Notes: generated from the sequence alone by a model not told the origin. 64,000 nt of DNA from Staphylococcus delphini (GCF_900636325.1 NZ_LR134263.1:248001-312000); one strand, 5' to 3'. Shown: positions 44,658 to 55,852, counted from the first letter of the stretch. Numbers and translations: made by a program.

Positions 44658-45607
44658 TCTACACGCTCCAAAAATTTTTGATGAGTTTCATGTGGCAATG
44701 CAGTTTCAGGGATGACTGGAATATCTCGTAATTGAGCGATTCCGGGTTCTTTGATTTCTGAGACATCACGACGTATCGGTTTTACCCCATCTTGCTGGGC
44801 TAGCCGTTGTTGTACAGTATAGCTTGTTAAGTAATGTATGAGTGCAGTTCTTTTAGGGTGTGGGTGTTGACTGTTCACTAACGCAATACCGTCTATATTG
44901 AGCACGGTACCTTCATCCGGATAGATGACCTTTAACGGATAGCCTTTTTGAAGCCAAGTGCGCGCATCTTGTTCGTAACTGAGTCCAGCATAATAGCGCC
45001 CTTGAGCCACTTGAGCAATCACATCAGAAGACTTCGGAAGTTCGACTGCTTGTTGACGGAATTGATGAATCGCGTCACTATTGCCATGAATGTGGTATAA
45101 CCCGCGCATATGTTGATAGCCTGTCGTTGTCGTTTTAGGGTTCGAATAAGCAACTTTTTGTTTGAGTGCCGGTTGCATTAGGTCTGTATAGCCATTGATG
45201 TGAATATCGCCTTGTAAGTCCGTGTTCACAACAATCACTGTTGGCATTAATATAAACGGTGTGACGATAGGTTGGTCTGACAAAGTAATGCGAAACTTCG
45301 ATAGTTCAGGCGCTTTATAAGGCACAAAATCTTCAGGATGCTCGATAGTTTCACTTAACACCCCACCTACAAAAATATCTCCGCGTGCATGTTTCGGCGT
45401 CAGATGAATTTTCGATAATAAAACTTGTGTCGAATCTTCAATTACTGTTACCTTCACATTTTCTTGATGTTCAAAGTCTTTGAGTATAGGTTGAATCAAA
45501 TGTTTCGGATAAGGTGAATAAATGGTTAATGTATCGTTCGTATTCGATGTATCTTGTTGACAACCACAAAGAAGTAACATGAGCAGACAGCATAGCCATT
45601 TTTTCAT
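44654..45607 (-). CDS. hptA: Hexose-phosphate sensor lipoprotein HptA
   Basis: 317-residue extracellular solute-binding protein of the iron/phosphate-binding superfamily. The signal peptide ends LLLCGC, giving a lipobox with Cys at -2, unusual but workable (lipidated Cys16). The mature part starts LTIYSPYPKHLIQPIL. First gene of hptASR. In S. aureus it is thought to sense glucose 6-phosphate or phosphate and pass the signal to HptS. Confidence 0.9.
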   Translation of the reverse strand: MKKWLCCLLMLLLCGCQQDTSNTNDTLTIYSPYPKHLIQPILKDFEHQENVKVTVIEDSTQVLLSKIHLTPKHARGDIFVGGVLSETIEHPEDFVPYKAPELSKFRITLSDQPIVTPFILMPTVIVVNTDLQGDIHINGYTDLMQPALKQKVAYSNPKTTTTGYQHMRGLYHIHGNSDAIHQFRQQAVELPKSSDVIAQVAQGRYYAGLSYEQDARTWLQKGYPLKVIYPDEGTVLNIDGIALVNSQHPHPKRTALIHYLTSYTVQQRLAQQDGVKPIRRDVSEIKEPGIAQLRDIPVIPETALPHETHQKFLERVE

Positions 45608-45729
45608 TCGTATAATCCTTTCCTATCTCAAGTATTGTATTTATCTTACCAATATTTATTTATTTTGTAGAGAAAAAAATTAATATTATCACTTTCTTAT
45701 GATTGCGAATGAGTGCAAACGAATGAGAA

Positions 45730-45765
45730 ATAAAAAACCTCCTCTATCATGATGACGTAAGGAGG
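45730..45765 (-). terminator. Terminator of MFS gene 1
   Basis: On the minus strand acctcctta / tagaggaggt with six T following, 9 bases after the stop of the MFS gene. Confidence 0.8.
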
Positions 45766-45773
45766 TGAATGCA

Positions 45774-46967
45774 TTATTCAAATATAGAGGTGTTTTCAGC
45801 AAAACGCTTTCGAAAATAGAGTAAAACCCACAGTAATACAATGCCAGATATAACAAACGCGAGGGTAGTATGTAGTGGAATGACAAATCCGAAAAATACT
45901 AAAGCGGCTGGTCTTAACCCCATGGAAAGACTACCTAGTAATGCGAAAACTCTTGTTTTATACCGTTCTTCCACTTCCTTTTGTAATAAAATTTGAAGCG
46001 GAATGTTATTAAGGTTGACGGCAAACCCAGCGACAATTGTAGCGAATGCAATAATACCGAAACTGAGCCATGGGAGCTCTTGAAACATTGGAGCGATTCC
46101 GAATGCGACTAAAACAAAAGCAAGTACTGTAATCGATGTACTGATATATCGTTTGTAATGGTTTTTAAGCGTAAAGATTGAGAAAAAGAGCCCACTTGCT
46201 AAGACTGATCCGCTGAAAATACTTTCGAACAGACCCAGATGCTTAGACGTTAAATGCAACTGCTGCAAAATCATAAAAGGGACACCAATCATGATAGAAG
46301 TTACAAGAAAATTGACAAATGCTGCTGTGACAGTGATGGCTTTCAAATTATTGAAACGTGCAATGTATTTCAGACCATCCTTAAAATTTTGAGAGAAAGT
46401 TTGTTGCTGTTGCACAACGTCTGCATTTTTAAATGTGAGGAGTGACAACAGTAATAAACATAAAAACTCAGTAACCGAATTGATGAGTGCGATATTTTGA
46501 ATTGACAATATCGCTACAAGTAAGCCGCCCAAAATCGGTGATAAAATTCCTGAGGCAGAAGTCACGATTTGACGATAAGAAATCAACTTTTCTAAATATT
46601 CCCCTGAGATGAGTTGTAAATTAGAACTCACAATCGATGACACAATCATATCCACGAAGACAAGCACAATCATGGTCACGAAAATCATCGGTATATTTTC
46701 AGTAAATGCAAACGCAAATAATAACAGGATGCCAGTACTGATACTTTGGCCGATCATAAGAAGTCGTTTGTGCGCAACCCTATCAATAAACGTACCGATT
46801 AAAGGCAATGCCAGCGTCTCGATAATCGCAATAGCGCCCAAATAAGTTCCAAATAATGAACCAGAACCAGTTAACGTCAAAATATAAAAGCTACAGGCGA
46901 AAGAAAAAATGGAAGACATGAAAGTGGAAAGCGTGTCGAAACAGAGTAGTTTAACTATATTGTGCAT
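45774..46967 (-). CDS. MFS transporter, paralogue 1
   Basis: 397 residues with about 12 spans, MFS_1/EntS-like group. SLFGTYLGAIAIIETLALPLIGTFIDR is the loop 2-3 region. FAVNLNNIPLQILLQKEVEERYKTRVFALLGSLSM in the second half is nearly repeated in the protein at 57912, so the two are paralogues. The substrate is unknown; relatives export drugs, peptides or siderophores. AAAGGAGG before the ATG. Confidence 0.85.
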   Translation of the reverse strand: MHNIVKLLCFDTLSTFMSSIFSFACSFYILTLTGSGSLFGTYLGAIAIIETLALPLIGTFIDRVAHKRLLMIGQSISTGILLLFAFAFTENIPMIFVTMIVLVFVDMIVSSIVSSNLQLISGEYLEKLISYRQIVTSASGILSPILGGLLVAILSIQNIALINSVTEFLCLLLLSLLTFKNADVVQQQQTFSQNFKDGLKYIARFNNLKAITVTAAFVNFLVTSIMIGVPFMILQQLHLTSKHLGLFESIFSGSVLASGLFFSIFTLKNHYKRYISTSITVLAFVLVAFGIAPMFQELPWLSFGIIAFATIVAGFAVNLNNIPLQILLQKEVEERYKTRVFALLGSLSMGLRPAALVFFGFVIPLHTTLAFVISGIVLLWVLLYFRKRFAENTSIFE

Positions 46968-47183
46968 AACATTGCCTCCTTTTTATATAGAATATATCGA
47001 AACAGGAGGAAAAGAAATAGTTAATTCAGAAAATTCGAAAAAAGTTTTGAAATAATTCAATGTCGTTTCACTGGACGTTATGATTATTAAAAAAGACATG
47101 ATAAACTAGTAACGACATTTGTACGTAAGAAAATGAAATATTAATCTGTTCGAAATAAATAGAAAAGTTAGGTGGAACGCACA

Positions 47184-48047
47184 ATGAAGAAAATAACGAA
47201 AGCAGTGATTCCCGCAGCAGGTTTAGGTACACGTTTTTTACCTGCGACGAAAGCCATGCCGAAAGAGATGTTACCGATTTTAGATAAGCCGACGATTCAA
47301 TATATTGTGGAAGAAGCGGTGCGTGCGGGCATTGAAGATATTATTATCGTTACTGGTAAACATAAACGTGCGATTGAAGATCATTTTGACAATCAAATCG
47401 AGCTCGAAATGAACTTGGCTGAAAAAGGGAAAGAGGACTTGTTAGAAAAGGTTCAACATGCGACACAATTGGCGAATATGTTTTACGTCCGTCAAAAAGA
47501 ACAAAAAGGGTTAGGGCATGCGATTTGGACGGCGAAACAATTTATCGGAGACGAGCCTTTTGCGGTATTGCTAGGTGATGATATTGTCGAATCCGAGACG
47601 CCAGCGATTCAACAGTTGATGGAAGAATATGAACGCACAGGTAAATCCGTTATCGGTGTGCAAGAAGTGCCTGAACGTGAAACGCATCGCTATGGAATTG
47701 TTGACCCGAAAAACCAACAAGAGCGTTTGTACGAAGTGACGCAATTTGTTGAAAAGCCAGCCTTTGGTGCAGCACCATCTAATTTGGCGATTATGGGCCG
47801 CTACGTATTAACACCGGATATTTTCGATTATTTGGAAAATCAAGAAGAGGGTGCTGGCGGTGAAATTCAATTAACCGATGCGATTGAGCGTTTAAATCAG
47901 TCACAACAAGTGTTTGCCTACCGTTTTGAAGGTGAGCGATTTGATGTGGGTGAAAAAGTCGGCTTCGTCAAAACAACGATTCAATTTGCTTTACGCGATG
48001 CAGAAATGGCTGACGAAATTCGTGCATTTTTAAAAGAAGTGCAATGA
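47184..48047 (+). CDS. gtaB: UTP-glucose-1-phosphate uridylyltransferase
   Basis: 287-residue nucleotidyltransferase making UDP-glucose for glycolipid anchor and teichoic acid synthesis. N-terminal [23 protein letters not shown] with the catalytic Lys, and LLGDDIV, FVEKP motifs. S. aureus GtaB has 288 residues. ATG 47184 is preferred to a GTG at 47172 that overlaps AGGTGG. It stands alone, with upstream DNA not shared with other genes. Confidence 0.94.
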   Translation: MKKITKAVIPAAGLGTRFLPATKAMPKEMLPILDKPTIQYIVEEAVRAGIEDIIIVTGKHKRAIEDHFDNQIELEMNLAEKGKEDLLEKVQHATQLANMFYVRQKEQKGLGHAIWTAKQFIGDEPFAVLLGDDIVESETPAIQQLMEEYERTGKSVIGVQEVPERETHRYGIVDPKNQQERLYEVTQFVEKPAFGAAPSNLAIMGRYVLTPDIFDYLENQEEGAGGEIQLTDAIERLNQSQQVFAYRFEGERFDVGEKVGFVKTTIQFALRDAEMADEIRAFLKEVQ

Positions 48048-48236
48048 TAACAAATTAAACACATATTATAATAATGCAAAAATAATTTAAAGTGACTATC
48101 GTGTTCTTTTCATATGAGACAATAATATGATGCAATTGTTCTATTTTAGACATGAATTTGCAGTTTTACATATTAAAGTGATAACGTAACTGTGTTAGAA
48201 TGTTCACATGAAAATTTAGAAAAGAGGAAGAAAAAG

Positions 48237-49544
48237 ATGCTTCTTTTTACGATAGAAATTTTAATAATGATTCTCGCGATTGTATTGGGCCTACGTACTG
48301 CTGGGGCACTCGGTTGCGGGATTTTTGCACTTGTAGCCCAAATTGTAATGATTTTTGGTTTTGGTTTACCACCGGGCTCAGCACCAGTCACTGCAGTATT
48401 GATCATTTTATCTATCGGTATTGCAGGTGGGACGTTACAAGCGACAGGCGGGATTGATTACTTAGTGCACCTCGCTTCAAAAATGATTGAACGTTTTCCG
48501 AAGTCTATTATTTTTATTGCACCCATGATTGTATTTGTGTTTGTTTTCGGTATCGGTACAACGAATATTGCATTATCACTAGAACCGATTATTGCGAAAA
48601 CAGCATTAAAGGCGCGTATTCAACCGAAAAAAGCATTGACCGCTTCTGTATTGACGGCGAACATTGCCTTGCTTTGTAGTCCAGCAGCTTCAGCAACGGC
48701 GTACATGATTTCAGAGTTTGCAGGTTTAGGCATTTCAATGGGGCAATACCTTTCTATCGTACTCCCGACAGCATTGTTGAGTATGTTAGTGCTCAGTTGT
48801 TTTAACACATTTGTCGGCCGTACTAAGATTGATGAACAACAGGCACAAACGATGCTTCAAAAAATGGTTGTGGATCAAGAAAAAACGACGAAACAGTACG
48901 ATACACGGGTGAAATTAGGTGTATTTGCGTTTATCGTCGCAGTGGGCTTTATTTTGCTTTTCGGTATTTTCCCAGAAGTTGGACCGAAATTCCAAGTGGA
49001 CGGTAAAGTCGTCGAACTTCAAATGACGGATTTAGTGCAATTATTTATGTACATGAGTGCGATGATTAATCTACTACTCGTCAAAGTCCAACCGAACCAA
49101 ATATTGACCACACATATTACACAAGCCGCAATTGGTGCGATTTTTGCGGTGTTAGGACCTGGTTGGTTAGGGGCAACGATATTCAGTGCACCATCGAACC
49201 GTGCCATGATGGAAAACGGAATTGGTGGACTCATTGCTCAAGCACCATGGCTCATCATTATCTTAGTCGGTTTAGTAGCAATGATTGTCATTTCTCAATC
49301 TGCAACGGCTTCGATTATGGTGCCAATTGTGTTGAGTTTAGGTATTCCACCGATGTTTTTCATTGCGATTGTGCAAACGTTAAACGTCAACTTTGTGATT
49401 CCCGCACAGCCGACGATTTTATTTGCGGTAGATGTAGATGAGACGCGTTCGACAAAAATAACAAGCTTCTTAATTCCAGGATTTTTCTTAATTACAACAA
49501 CTGTCGTGATAGGATTGACGATTAAGACGATTTTAGGCATGTAA
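48237..49544 (+). CDS. Anaerobic C4-dicarboxylate transporter, Dcu family
   Basis: 435 residues, 10-12 spans. RTAGALGCGIFALVAQIVMIFGFGLPPGSAPVTAV near the N terminus and NIALLCSPAASATAYM are DcuA/DcuB signatures. It exchanges or imports aspartate, fumarate, malate or succinate, usually for fumarate respiration. The frame is open upstream to 48192, but ATG 48237 follows GAGGAAG. Preceded by 190 bases of AT-rich promoter DNA. Confidence 0.88.
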   Translation: MLLFTIEILIMILAIVLGLRTAGALGCGIFALVAQIVMIFGFGLPPGSAPVTAVLIILSIGIAGGTLQATGGIDYLVHLASKMIERFPKSIIFIAPMIVFVFVFGIGTTNIALSLEPIIAKTALKARIQPKKALTASVLTANIALLCSPAASATAYMISEFAGLGISMGQYLSIVLPTALLSMLVLSCFNTFVGRTKIDEQQAQTMLQKMVVDQEKTTKQYDTRVKLGVFAFIVAVGFILLFGIFPEVGPKFQVDGKVVELQMTDLVQLFMYMSAMINLLLVKVQPNQILTTHITQAAIGAIFAVLGPGWLGATIFSAPSNRAMMENGIGGLIAQAPWLIIILVGLVAMIVISQSATASIMVPIVLSLGIPPMFFIAIVQTLNVNFVIPAQPTILFAVDVDETRSTKITSFLIPGFFLITTTVVIGLTIKTILGM

Positions 49545-49637
49545 TGAAAAGTGAAAACTTTGGATTGTTAAACTGTGCTGCGCGTTCAGATGTGCGGAAG
49601 TTTTAACGTAAGAAGACAATGAATCCATCGACATATA

Positions 49638-49686
49638 AAAACACCCCCAAAGCTATCAAATGCGGATAGATTGAGGGTGTTTTTTG
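49638..49686. terminator. Bidirectional terminator
   Basis: aaaacaccc...ctatc / ggatag...gggtgtttttt serves the dicarboxylate transporter gene on + and the MFS gene (stop at 49700) on the other strand. Confidence 0.8.
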
Positions 49687-49699
49687 TTATTATTGTGCA

Positions 49700-50890
49700 T
49701 TACATCGGATGAGCATAGCGTTTACTGTACAGACTGCTCAATATACCGACGACTAAAATCGCGGCAGCAAAGATCAGTGCATCATTGTAGCTTTGCGTAT
49801 GTTCAATTAATATACCTGAAATGTAAGGAGCGATCATTTGTCCGACACTGTAAATCAATGTCATCACTGCGACTAAGTTGTTGCCTTTCGTTTCAAATGT
49901 AATCTGGTGCGACTTCGACATGAAAAGGGTTGTCAGTCCTAAAAACGTCGCACCGAAAATCATTGAACTGAGCGCAATTGCAAAGGCATTGACTGTAAAG
50001 ATAGGCATCAGCACCGCAACAATTTGTAATAAAAATGCGAGGATTACTGAAAGACAAATACCAATGCGTTGACCAATCATGGACCATAAGACAGTAGCTG
50101 GAATAGCACCAAGTCCGACAAACATCCAACTGAGCGCCGCATATTCCGATAACGTCGGCATCGTTTTAACAATTGCAACGAGAAAAGTCCCTGTAATGAT
50201 ATAACCGGCACCTTCACAAAAATAAGCGATTGCAAAGGGAATATAAAACTTTTTAGAATAACGTATCACTTTATCGGGACCATGTGCCTCATGAGATGCA
50301 GGTTCGGGTGATGTTGGATTTTCACGTAAACGTACGATAATGATGAGCGTTAAAATGAAAGCCGCACTACCTAACCAAATCCACGTTTCGCGCCAATGGG
50401 TCACATCTGTATATAAGAAAATAAATAAGCTGCTCGAAAATAAACCGAGACCGACTGCGCTATATAACAGGCCAGCAATCCCTTCACGACGTGCTAAATG
50501 TAAGGCTTCCAATACAATATTAGATGCGAGTACAAATACAGCACCACTGGAAATCCCGTTCAGTAAACGAAGGAGCGACCAAATGACAAAGTGATCTGTC
50601 ACCCCAAACAATAACATCGTGGCGACATTTAATAGAAGATAACACTTTAAGTCGAAAACTTTATTTTTCATTATGTAAAAAATAGGTAACATAGCACCGA
50701 TTAAATAACCTAAATAGTTAAATGTTGCTAATAGGCCGACACTTTTATTGTCGAGTCCAGTATCCAACTGCATAAACGGTAAGATCGGTGTATAAGCAAA
50801 ACGGCCTAACGCAATCACGATAAACAGCGCCATCATCCCTAATATTAATTGACGATAACCATGAATTCTGAGATCTTGTATTTCTCTCAA
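49700..50890 (-). CDS. YbfB/YjiJ-type MFS transporter
   Basis: 396 residues, about 12 spans. LGRFAYTPILPFMQ in the first span and NYLGYLIGAMLPI are the YbfB/YjiJ signature. The substrate is unknown. TTG start at 50890, 6 bases after GGAGGG. It is divergent from the lactose operon, with 565 bases between the starts. No regulator gene is adjacent. Confidence 0.82.
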   Translation of the reverse strand: MREIQDLRIHGYRQLILGMMALFIVIALGRFAYTPILPFMQLDTGLDNKSVGLLATFNYLGYLIGAMLPIFYIMKNKVFDLKCYLLLNVATMLLFGVTDHFVIWSLLRLLNGISSGAVFVLASNIVLEALHLARREGIAGLLYSAVGLGLFSSSLFIFLYTDVTHWRETWIWLGSAAFILTLIIIVRLRENPTSPEPASHEAHGPDKVIRYSKKFYIPFAIAYFCEGAGYIITGTFLVAIVKTMPTLSEYAALSWMFVGLGAIPATVLWSMIGQRIGICLSVILAFLLQIVAVLMPIFTVNAFAIALSSMIFGATFLGLTTLFMSKSHQITFETKGNNLVAVMTLIYSVGQMIAPYISGILIEHTQSYNDALIFAAAILVVGILSSLYSKRYAHPM

Positions 50891-51146
50891 ATGGATCCCT
50901 CCTAAATGGTAAAGATGTTCCTATTATACGCGAATTTTATGCATATGAATATATCAAAATCTATTAATTATTAATAAAATTAAAGAAAACGATGATTGAC
51001 AACAATTTGAATTTTAAAAATGTTTTTAAATCAAAGTGAAGAAAGCGTTGGGATAGTTGAGTTTTCCTGCAATTTCACTATCAAATGAGAGCGTTTTAAT
51101 AAGAAAGGTGATGCATCATGGAGATGACGATATGACTTAAAAATCG

Positions 51147-51162
51147 TTGTGCAATTGCACAA
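51147..51162. promoter_or_regulatory. Perfect palindrome TTGTGCAATTGCACAA
   Basis: Fully symmetric 16-mer about 310 bases before the lactose permease start, looking like a dimeric repressor or activator operator. It does not match a consensus that I can name. Confidence 0.5.
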
Positions 51163-51414
51163 ATCAAGATTCATATTTGATTGTCATTTGTATAAATGCG
51201 AGGTCACCTGATACTGGACTGCTAATATTGACATTAAGTTGAAAGTAGATGAGGTATATTTTGAACTTACATCGACATTCGGCTTGTGCTTTCAATTAAA
51301 GACGTTGAAATTTGAATAATGTTTCAAAAACTTTCCAAAACAGGAAACATTATGACAAGAATTATCTCCATGACACAATTTTATACTTCAAACAAACGTG
51401 CTATCTTATCGTAT

Positions 51415-51430
51415 ATGAAAGCGCTTTTAA
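51415..51430 (+). promoter_or_regulatory. cre site before lactose operon
   Basis: atgaaagcgcttttaa, close to the CcpA consensus, 26 bases before the permease start. It predicts glucose repression. Confidence 0.75.
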
Positions 51431-51455
51431 ATAGAGAGAAAGAAGGTATCAGCGT

Positions 51456-52826
51456 TTGAAACAACAATTATCAAAAATACAAAAACTATCATTTGGCTTT
51501 GGTGCAATAGGCAAAGACGCCATCTTCAATATCGTCAGCCTTTACCTCATGTACTACATCACTGATATTGTCGGTCTTTCCCCAGCGTTTGTCGGTGTAC
51601 TCTTTTTTATTGCGAGAATATGGGATGCGCTCAATGACCCGTTTATGGGGATGATTGTCGATAATACGCACAATCGTTTTGGCAAGTTTAAGACGTGGCT
51701 TGTCATCGGTACAGTTATCAATGCGATAGTGACCGTACTGCTATTCACCCATTTTGATTTGCCCGGCATATGGATGTATGTCTACATTGCTGTGATGTAC
51801 ATTTTATGGGGCATGACCTATACGATGATGGACATTCCGTACTGGTCTTGGTTGCCGAATTTGACACATCAAGCGAAAGAACGTGAGGCACTATCGGTTA
51901 TTCCACGTTTCTTTGCGAGTCTCGCGGCGTTTACAGTTGGAACGTTCGGCTTATATTTGATTGAACAGTTAGGAAATGGCAATGCAGCGACAGGGATTTT
52001 TATATTTGCAGTGCTTTGTAGTGTGGTCTTTATCGTGACGATTGCAGTGACGGTGATTGTTGTACCGGAAGAACGCACAATGGAGATGCAAGAGGGAATT
52101 AAAGTCCGTTTTCGAGATGTGAAGCGGATTATATTTCAAAATAAAGAGTTACTCGCAATGATGGGCGTCCTTTTAACATTCAACCTGTGTGTTCAAACAC
52201 TTAACGGGACGATCATCTACTATTTTAAATATGTGGTTGCGATGCCGCACTTTTTTTCATATTTCAATGCGATGATTTTAGCGGAAATGGCGGGTTTATT
52301 ATTGCTGCCATTATGGATTGGTAAAGTTGGGCGTCAAACTGCTTTTAATAGTGCGATTATAAGTATCGTTGGAGGTCTCACAATGATTTTGATCTTCGGT
52401 TGGCTCGCTCCAAAAGTTGTCATTTGGGTTATCATCGGTGCGATTGCTTTAAGAATTGGGACAGGTTTTATGATTGGGATGACGACGATTGCGATTGCAG
52501 ATGTGATTGACTGTGGTGAAGTGAAGTTTGGTCATCGTAATGAAAGTATTATTACGTCAACGAATACATTTTTGACGAAAACTTCCCAGGCGATTTCTGC
52601 ATTAATCGTCGGTTTAGGGTTATCAATCTTAGGTTTTGTACCGAACGAAACACAAACGATGGCGACGCAACAGGGCTTACGTATGATGGTGATCGTGATG
52701 CCTATCGTACTCGTGCTCATCAGTGCATTGTTATACCATAAAGCATTCCATCTTAAAGGCGACTACTTGCGAGATATCGAACGGACATTAACGATTAGGC
52801 GTCAAAGAGAACAGTCACATGATTAG
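51456..52826 (+). CDS. lacP: GPH-family lactose/galactoside permease
   Basis: 456-residue sodium- or proton-coupled sugar symporter with 12 spans. The N-terminal [25 protein letters not shown] and [22 protein letters not shown] motifs are GPH family marks. It ends after the membrane part, without the EIIA domain that S. thermophilus LacS carries, so it resembles S. xylosus LacP. TTG start after AGAAGG. It precedes lacZ by 26 bases, so lactose is the likely substrate. Confidence 0.88.
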   Translation: MKQQLSKIQKLSFGFGAIGKDAIFNIVSLYLMYYITDIVGLSPAFVGVLFFIARIWDALNDPFMGMIVDNTHNRFGKFKTWLVIGTVINAIVTVLLFTHFDLPGIWMYVYIAVMYILWGMTYTMMDIPYWSWLPNLTHQAKEREALSVIPRFFASLAAFTVGTFGLYLIEQLGNGNAATGIFIFAVLCSVVFIVTIAVTVIVVPEERTMEMQEGIKVRFRDVKRIIFQNKELLAMMGVLLTFNLCVQTLNGTIIYYFKYVVAMPHFFSYFNAMILAEMAGLLLLPLWIGKVGRQTAFNSAIISIVGGLTMILIFGWLAPKVVIWVIIGAIALRIGTGFMIGMTTIAIADVIDCGEVKFGHRNESIITSTNTFLTKTSQAISALIVGLGLSILGFVPNETQTMATQQGLRMMVIVMPIVLVLISALLYHKAFHLKGDYLRDIERTLTIRRQREQSHD

Positions 52827-52852
52827 TCAAATAGAGACGAGGAGGTTCTTTT

Positions 52853-55849
52853 ATGGACTTACATTTTCATACAGATGTCGACATACAGCACGTGAACATG
52901 TTACCGCGAACAGCATACAAACGCCCTTACACAAGTATAGAGGAATATCAAGCATATCCCGAGCGTCATCACATGCAGCGTGTGACGTCATTGAATGGGG
53001 AATGGGATTTTCAATATTTTACGTCACTCGAGCAGTTTCATCAACGTTCAGATTATGCGCAAAAAGACGCAATCAATGTACCAAGTGTGTGGCAATTAAA
53101 AGGTTATGATCAACTGCAGTATTGCAATGTCCAATTTCCGATACCTTATGATTTGCCACATGTGCCAGAGACGTCTTCATGCGGTTACTACGAAAAGACT
53201 TTTACGATTAAAAAGTACCAAGAGTCGCTCGATTATCATTTGGCGTTTGAAGGGATTAGCGGGGCGCATTACATTTGGGTCAATGGCGCATTCGTTGGTT
53301 ACGCACAGATTTCGCACGCACTTTCTCAATTTGATGTGACTGAATGGGTGACGGAAGGTGACAACCATATTGCAGTACTCGTATTGAAATATTCTGATGC
53401 GACCTATTTTGAAGACCAAGATATGTTCAGGCATTCGGGTATTTATCGTGATGTGTACATTGTTGGACGTCAGCGTGAACGTTTGAATGATTACCAAATT
53501 CATACGACGATCGGTGAGGGTGTCGGTTATATCGATGTCACTGTACAAGATGTGGCAGATGGTGTGACGCTCCATTATCAATTACTAAATCCGGACCAAC
53601 GTCGCATAACGGAAGGGACATTAAATGAGACAACGACGCGTATTTCTGTGCCGGAACCGCGACTATGGAGTGCTGAACATCCTGATTTATATACGTTGAT
53701 TATTGAAGCGAATGGCGAATATTTCGTTCAGCGTGTCGGTATTCGAGAAGTGAAGATTGCGCAACAACAACTTTGGATCAATGGGCAATCTGTCAAACTG
53801 CGTGGCGTCAACTATCATGACAGTCATCCACAAACGGGTTATACGGTATCAGAAGCGCAATTGATTGAAGATTTAACGTTAATGAAAAAGGCAAATTTCA
53901 ATGCGATTCGTACGGCACATTATCCGAAAAGTCCGCGCTTTTATGAATTAACCGATCAATATGGCTTTTATGTGATGAGCGAAGCGGATTTAGAAACACA
54001 TGGCGTGGTTTTGTTATACGGCGATGAAAACTTAGATGACTTCAATTTGATTATGGACGATCCCCGTTATGAACAAGCCGTTGTTGATCGTATTGATGCA
54101 TCGATTGTGCCGTTTAAAAATTTCAGTTCGATTATTTCGTGGTCAATGGGCAATGAATCTGGTTATGGTTGTAATATGGAACGAGGTCTCGCACATGCGA
54201 AGGCGTTGGATGCATCACGTCCACTCCATTATGAAGGGGCCCATTATGCCGCACCACATCATGATCGCTCAAATTTAGATATGATTTCACGCATGTATCC
54301 GTCACCTGAAGAAATTGAAGCGCGTTATTTAACGAAACCGAACTTGGATAAGCCTTTCGTTTTATGTGAATATGCCCATGCGATGGGGAATTCGCCAGGT
54401 GGGTTAAAGGCGTATCATGAGTTGATGGAACGTTATGACAGTTTTATCGGCGGTTTTGTATGGGAATGGTGCGACCATGCAGTACAAGTAGGAATGAAAG
54501 ACGGACGTCCAATGTATCGTTACGGCGGCGATTTTGGTGAAAAGGTGCATGACGGTCATTTTTGTGTGGATGGTATCGTGAGTCCACATCGTACGCCACA
54601 TGCAGGTTATTACGAATTTCAACAAGTGCATCGTCCACTCGTTTGTGTAGCACATGAAGGCACGCGTTTAACGTTTAAAAACAAATTGGACTTTACGAAT
54701 ATTCATGACTATGTGGTGCTTCAAATAACGGTGACAACGAAAACAGGTGAGACAGCCACATTGACAGTGGATGCGCCTCATATTGAACCACATGAGCAAG
54801 GTGAGATAGATATTACGCCATATCTTCATCATGATATGAACGACTTGAGCACATGCACGATTCAATATATTTTAAAAGCAGACCATCCTTTATTGACGCC
54901 AGGTGAAGTGTTAGGTCATGACCAAATCATGTTTCAACGTCTCGCGAGTACGCATTTTGTACCGGAAACCAATATCGATGCTTTAGATGTAAAAGAGACA
55001 GGAAAGACGGTTCAAGTGGCGCGTGGATCTTGGTGCTATATATTTGATAAACGGTCAGGTGGCTTGCAACAAGTGTCTCATCAACAGACAACGTTACTGT
55101 CAGAAGGGAGCCAGTTGAACATTTGGCGTGCGCCGACGGACAATGATATTCAAATGCAACAAGGTTGGCGTACAGCGAAATATGATACAGCTTATCCGAA
55201 AGTGTATCAAACGAATGTGCAAAGAGAAGCAAACCATGTGATGATCACATTTGATATGAGTATGGTGGAAGCCTCACGTCCGCGTTTAGTTGAAGGGACA
55301 GTCACATGGACGGTATACGAAGACGGCACGATTCATGTGGCACATCAATTAAAGAAAGACGTGCGCATGCCGAGCTTACCAAGGTTAGGTGTAACGTTCA
55401 GCTTGCCGGACCGCTTCCAAGCATTGACGTATTACGGACAAGGCCCATTTGAAAGCTATCAAGATAAGCAAGAAGCGAGTTATTTAGCTGCTTTTCATAC
55501 GACAGTGCGTGATCAATATGAACATCCCGTCTTCCCTCAAGAGGTCGGTGCACATATCGATACGACCTATATAGGCTTACGTGACGCAAACTATACATGT
55601 GCGGTTTGGTCAGAGACGCCACTCAGTGTGAACGCAAAACCTTATGCCGATGCGATGTTGACCGAAGCAAATCATGATGACGAATTAGAAGAAACAGGCG
55701 TGAGCTATTTGCATATTGATGCAGCACAAAGCGGTATCGGCACGAATAGTTGTGGACCGGAATTACCCGAGCAGTACGGTTTATTGCAAGAACATTATCA
55801 CTTTGACTTTAAACTCAAATTTTACGAACAAACTTCAATAACAGAATAA
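52853..55849 (+). CDS. lacZ: Beta-galactosidase, GH2 LacZ type
   Basis: 998-residue glycoside hydrolase family 2 enzyme. Jelly-roll N-terminal domain (LNGEWDF, FEGI, WVNG), immunoglobulin-like domain, TIM barrel with acid/base Glu435 (WSMGNESGYG) and nucleophile Glu506 (VLCEYAHAMGNSPGG), and a C-terminal beta-sandwich (GQGPFESYQD). Full length, no frameshift. It cleaves lactose in the cytosol to glucose and galactose. S. aureus uses phospho-beta-galactosidase instead; LacZ activity is typical of the S. intermedius group and of S. xylosus. GAGGAGG site. Confidence 0.95.
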   Translation: MDLHFHTDVDIQHVNMLPRTAYKRPYTSIEEYQAYPERHHMQRVTSLNGEWDFQYFTSLEQFHQRSDYAQKDAINVPSVWQLKGYDQLQYCNVQFPIPYDLPHVPETSSCGYYEKTFTIKKYQESLDYHLAFEGISGAHYIWVNGAFVGYAQISHALSQFDVTEWVTEGDNHIAVLVLKYSDATYFEDQDMFRHSGIYRDVYIVGRQRERLNDYQIHTTIGEGVGYIDVTVQDVADGVTLHYQLLNPDQRRITEGTLNETTTRISVPEPRLWSAEHPDLYTLIIEANGEYFVQRVGIREVKIAQQQLWINGQSVKLRGVNYHDSHPQTGYTVSEAQLIEDLTLMKKANFNAIRTAHYPKSPRFYELTDQYGFYVMSEADLETHGVVLLYGDENLDDFNLIMDDPRYEQAVVDRIDASIVPFKNFSSIISWSMGNESGYGCNMERGLAHAKALDASRPLHYEGAHYAAPHHDRSNLDMISRMYPSPEEIEARYLTKPNLDKPFVLCEYAHAMGNSPGGLKAYHELMERYDSFIGGFVWEWCDHAVQVGMKDGRPMYRYGGDFGEKVHDGHFCVDGIVSPHRTPHAGYYEFQQVHRPLVCVAHEGTRLTFKNKLDFTNIHDYVVLQITVTTKTGETATLTVDAPHIEPHEQGEIDITPYLHHDMNDLSTCTIQYILKADHPLLTPGEVLGHDQIMFQRLASTHFVPETNIDALDVKETGKTVQVARGSWCYIFDKRSGGLQQVSHQQTTLLSEGSQLNIWRAPTDNDIQMQQGWRTAKYDTAYPKVYQTNVQREANHVMITFDMSMVEASRPRLVEGTVTWTVYEDGTIHVAHQLKKDVRMPSLPRLGVTFSLPDRFQALTYYGQGPFESYQDKQEASYLAAFHTTVRDQYEHPVFPQEVGAHIDTTYIGLRDANYTCAVWSETPLSVNAKPYADAMLTEANHDDELEETGVSYLHIDAAQSGIGTNSCGPELPEQYGLLQEHYHFDFKLKFYEQTSITE

Positions 55850-55852
55850 AAA

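Larger units (their letters stand above)
50891..51455. other. Divergent control region of MFS and lactose genes
   Basis: Contains a perfect 16-bp palindrome at 51147-51162, a cre site at 51415-51430 and a weaker cre-like tgagagcgttttaa near 51089-51102. No gene longer than a short leader frame is supported. The length suggests a complex regulatory region, but the cognate regulator is not in the window. Confidence 0.5.
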
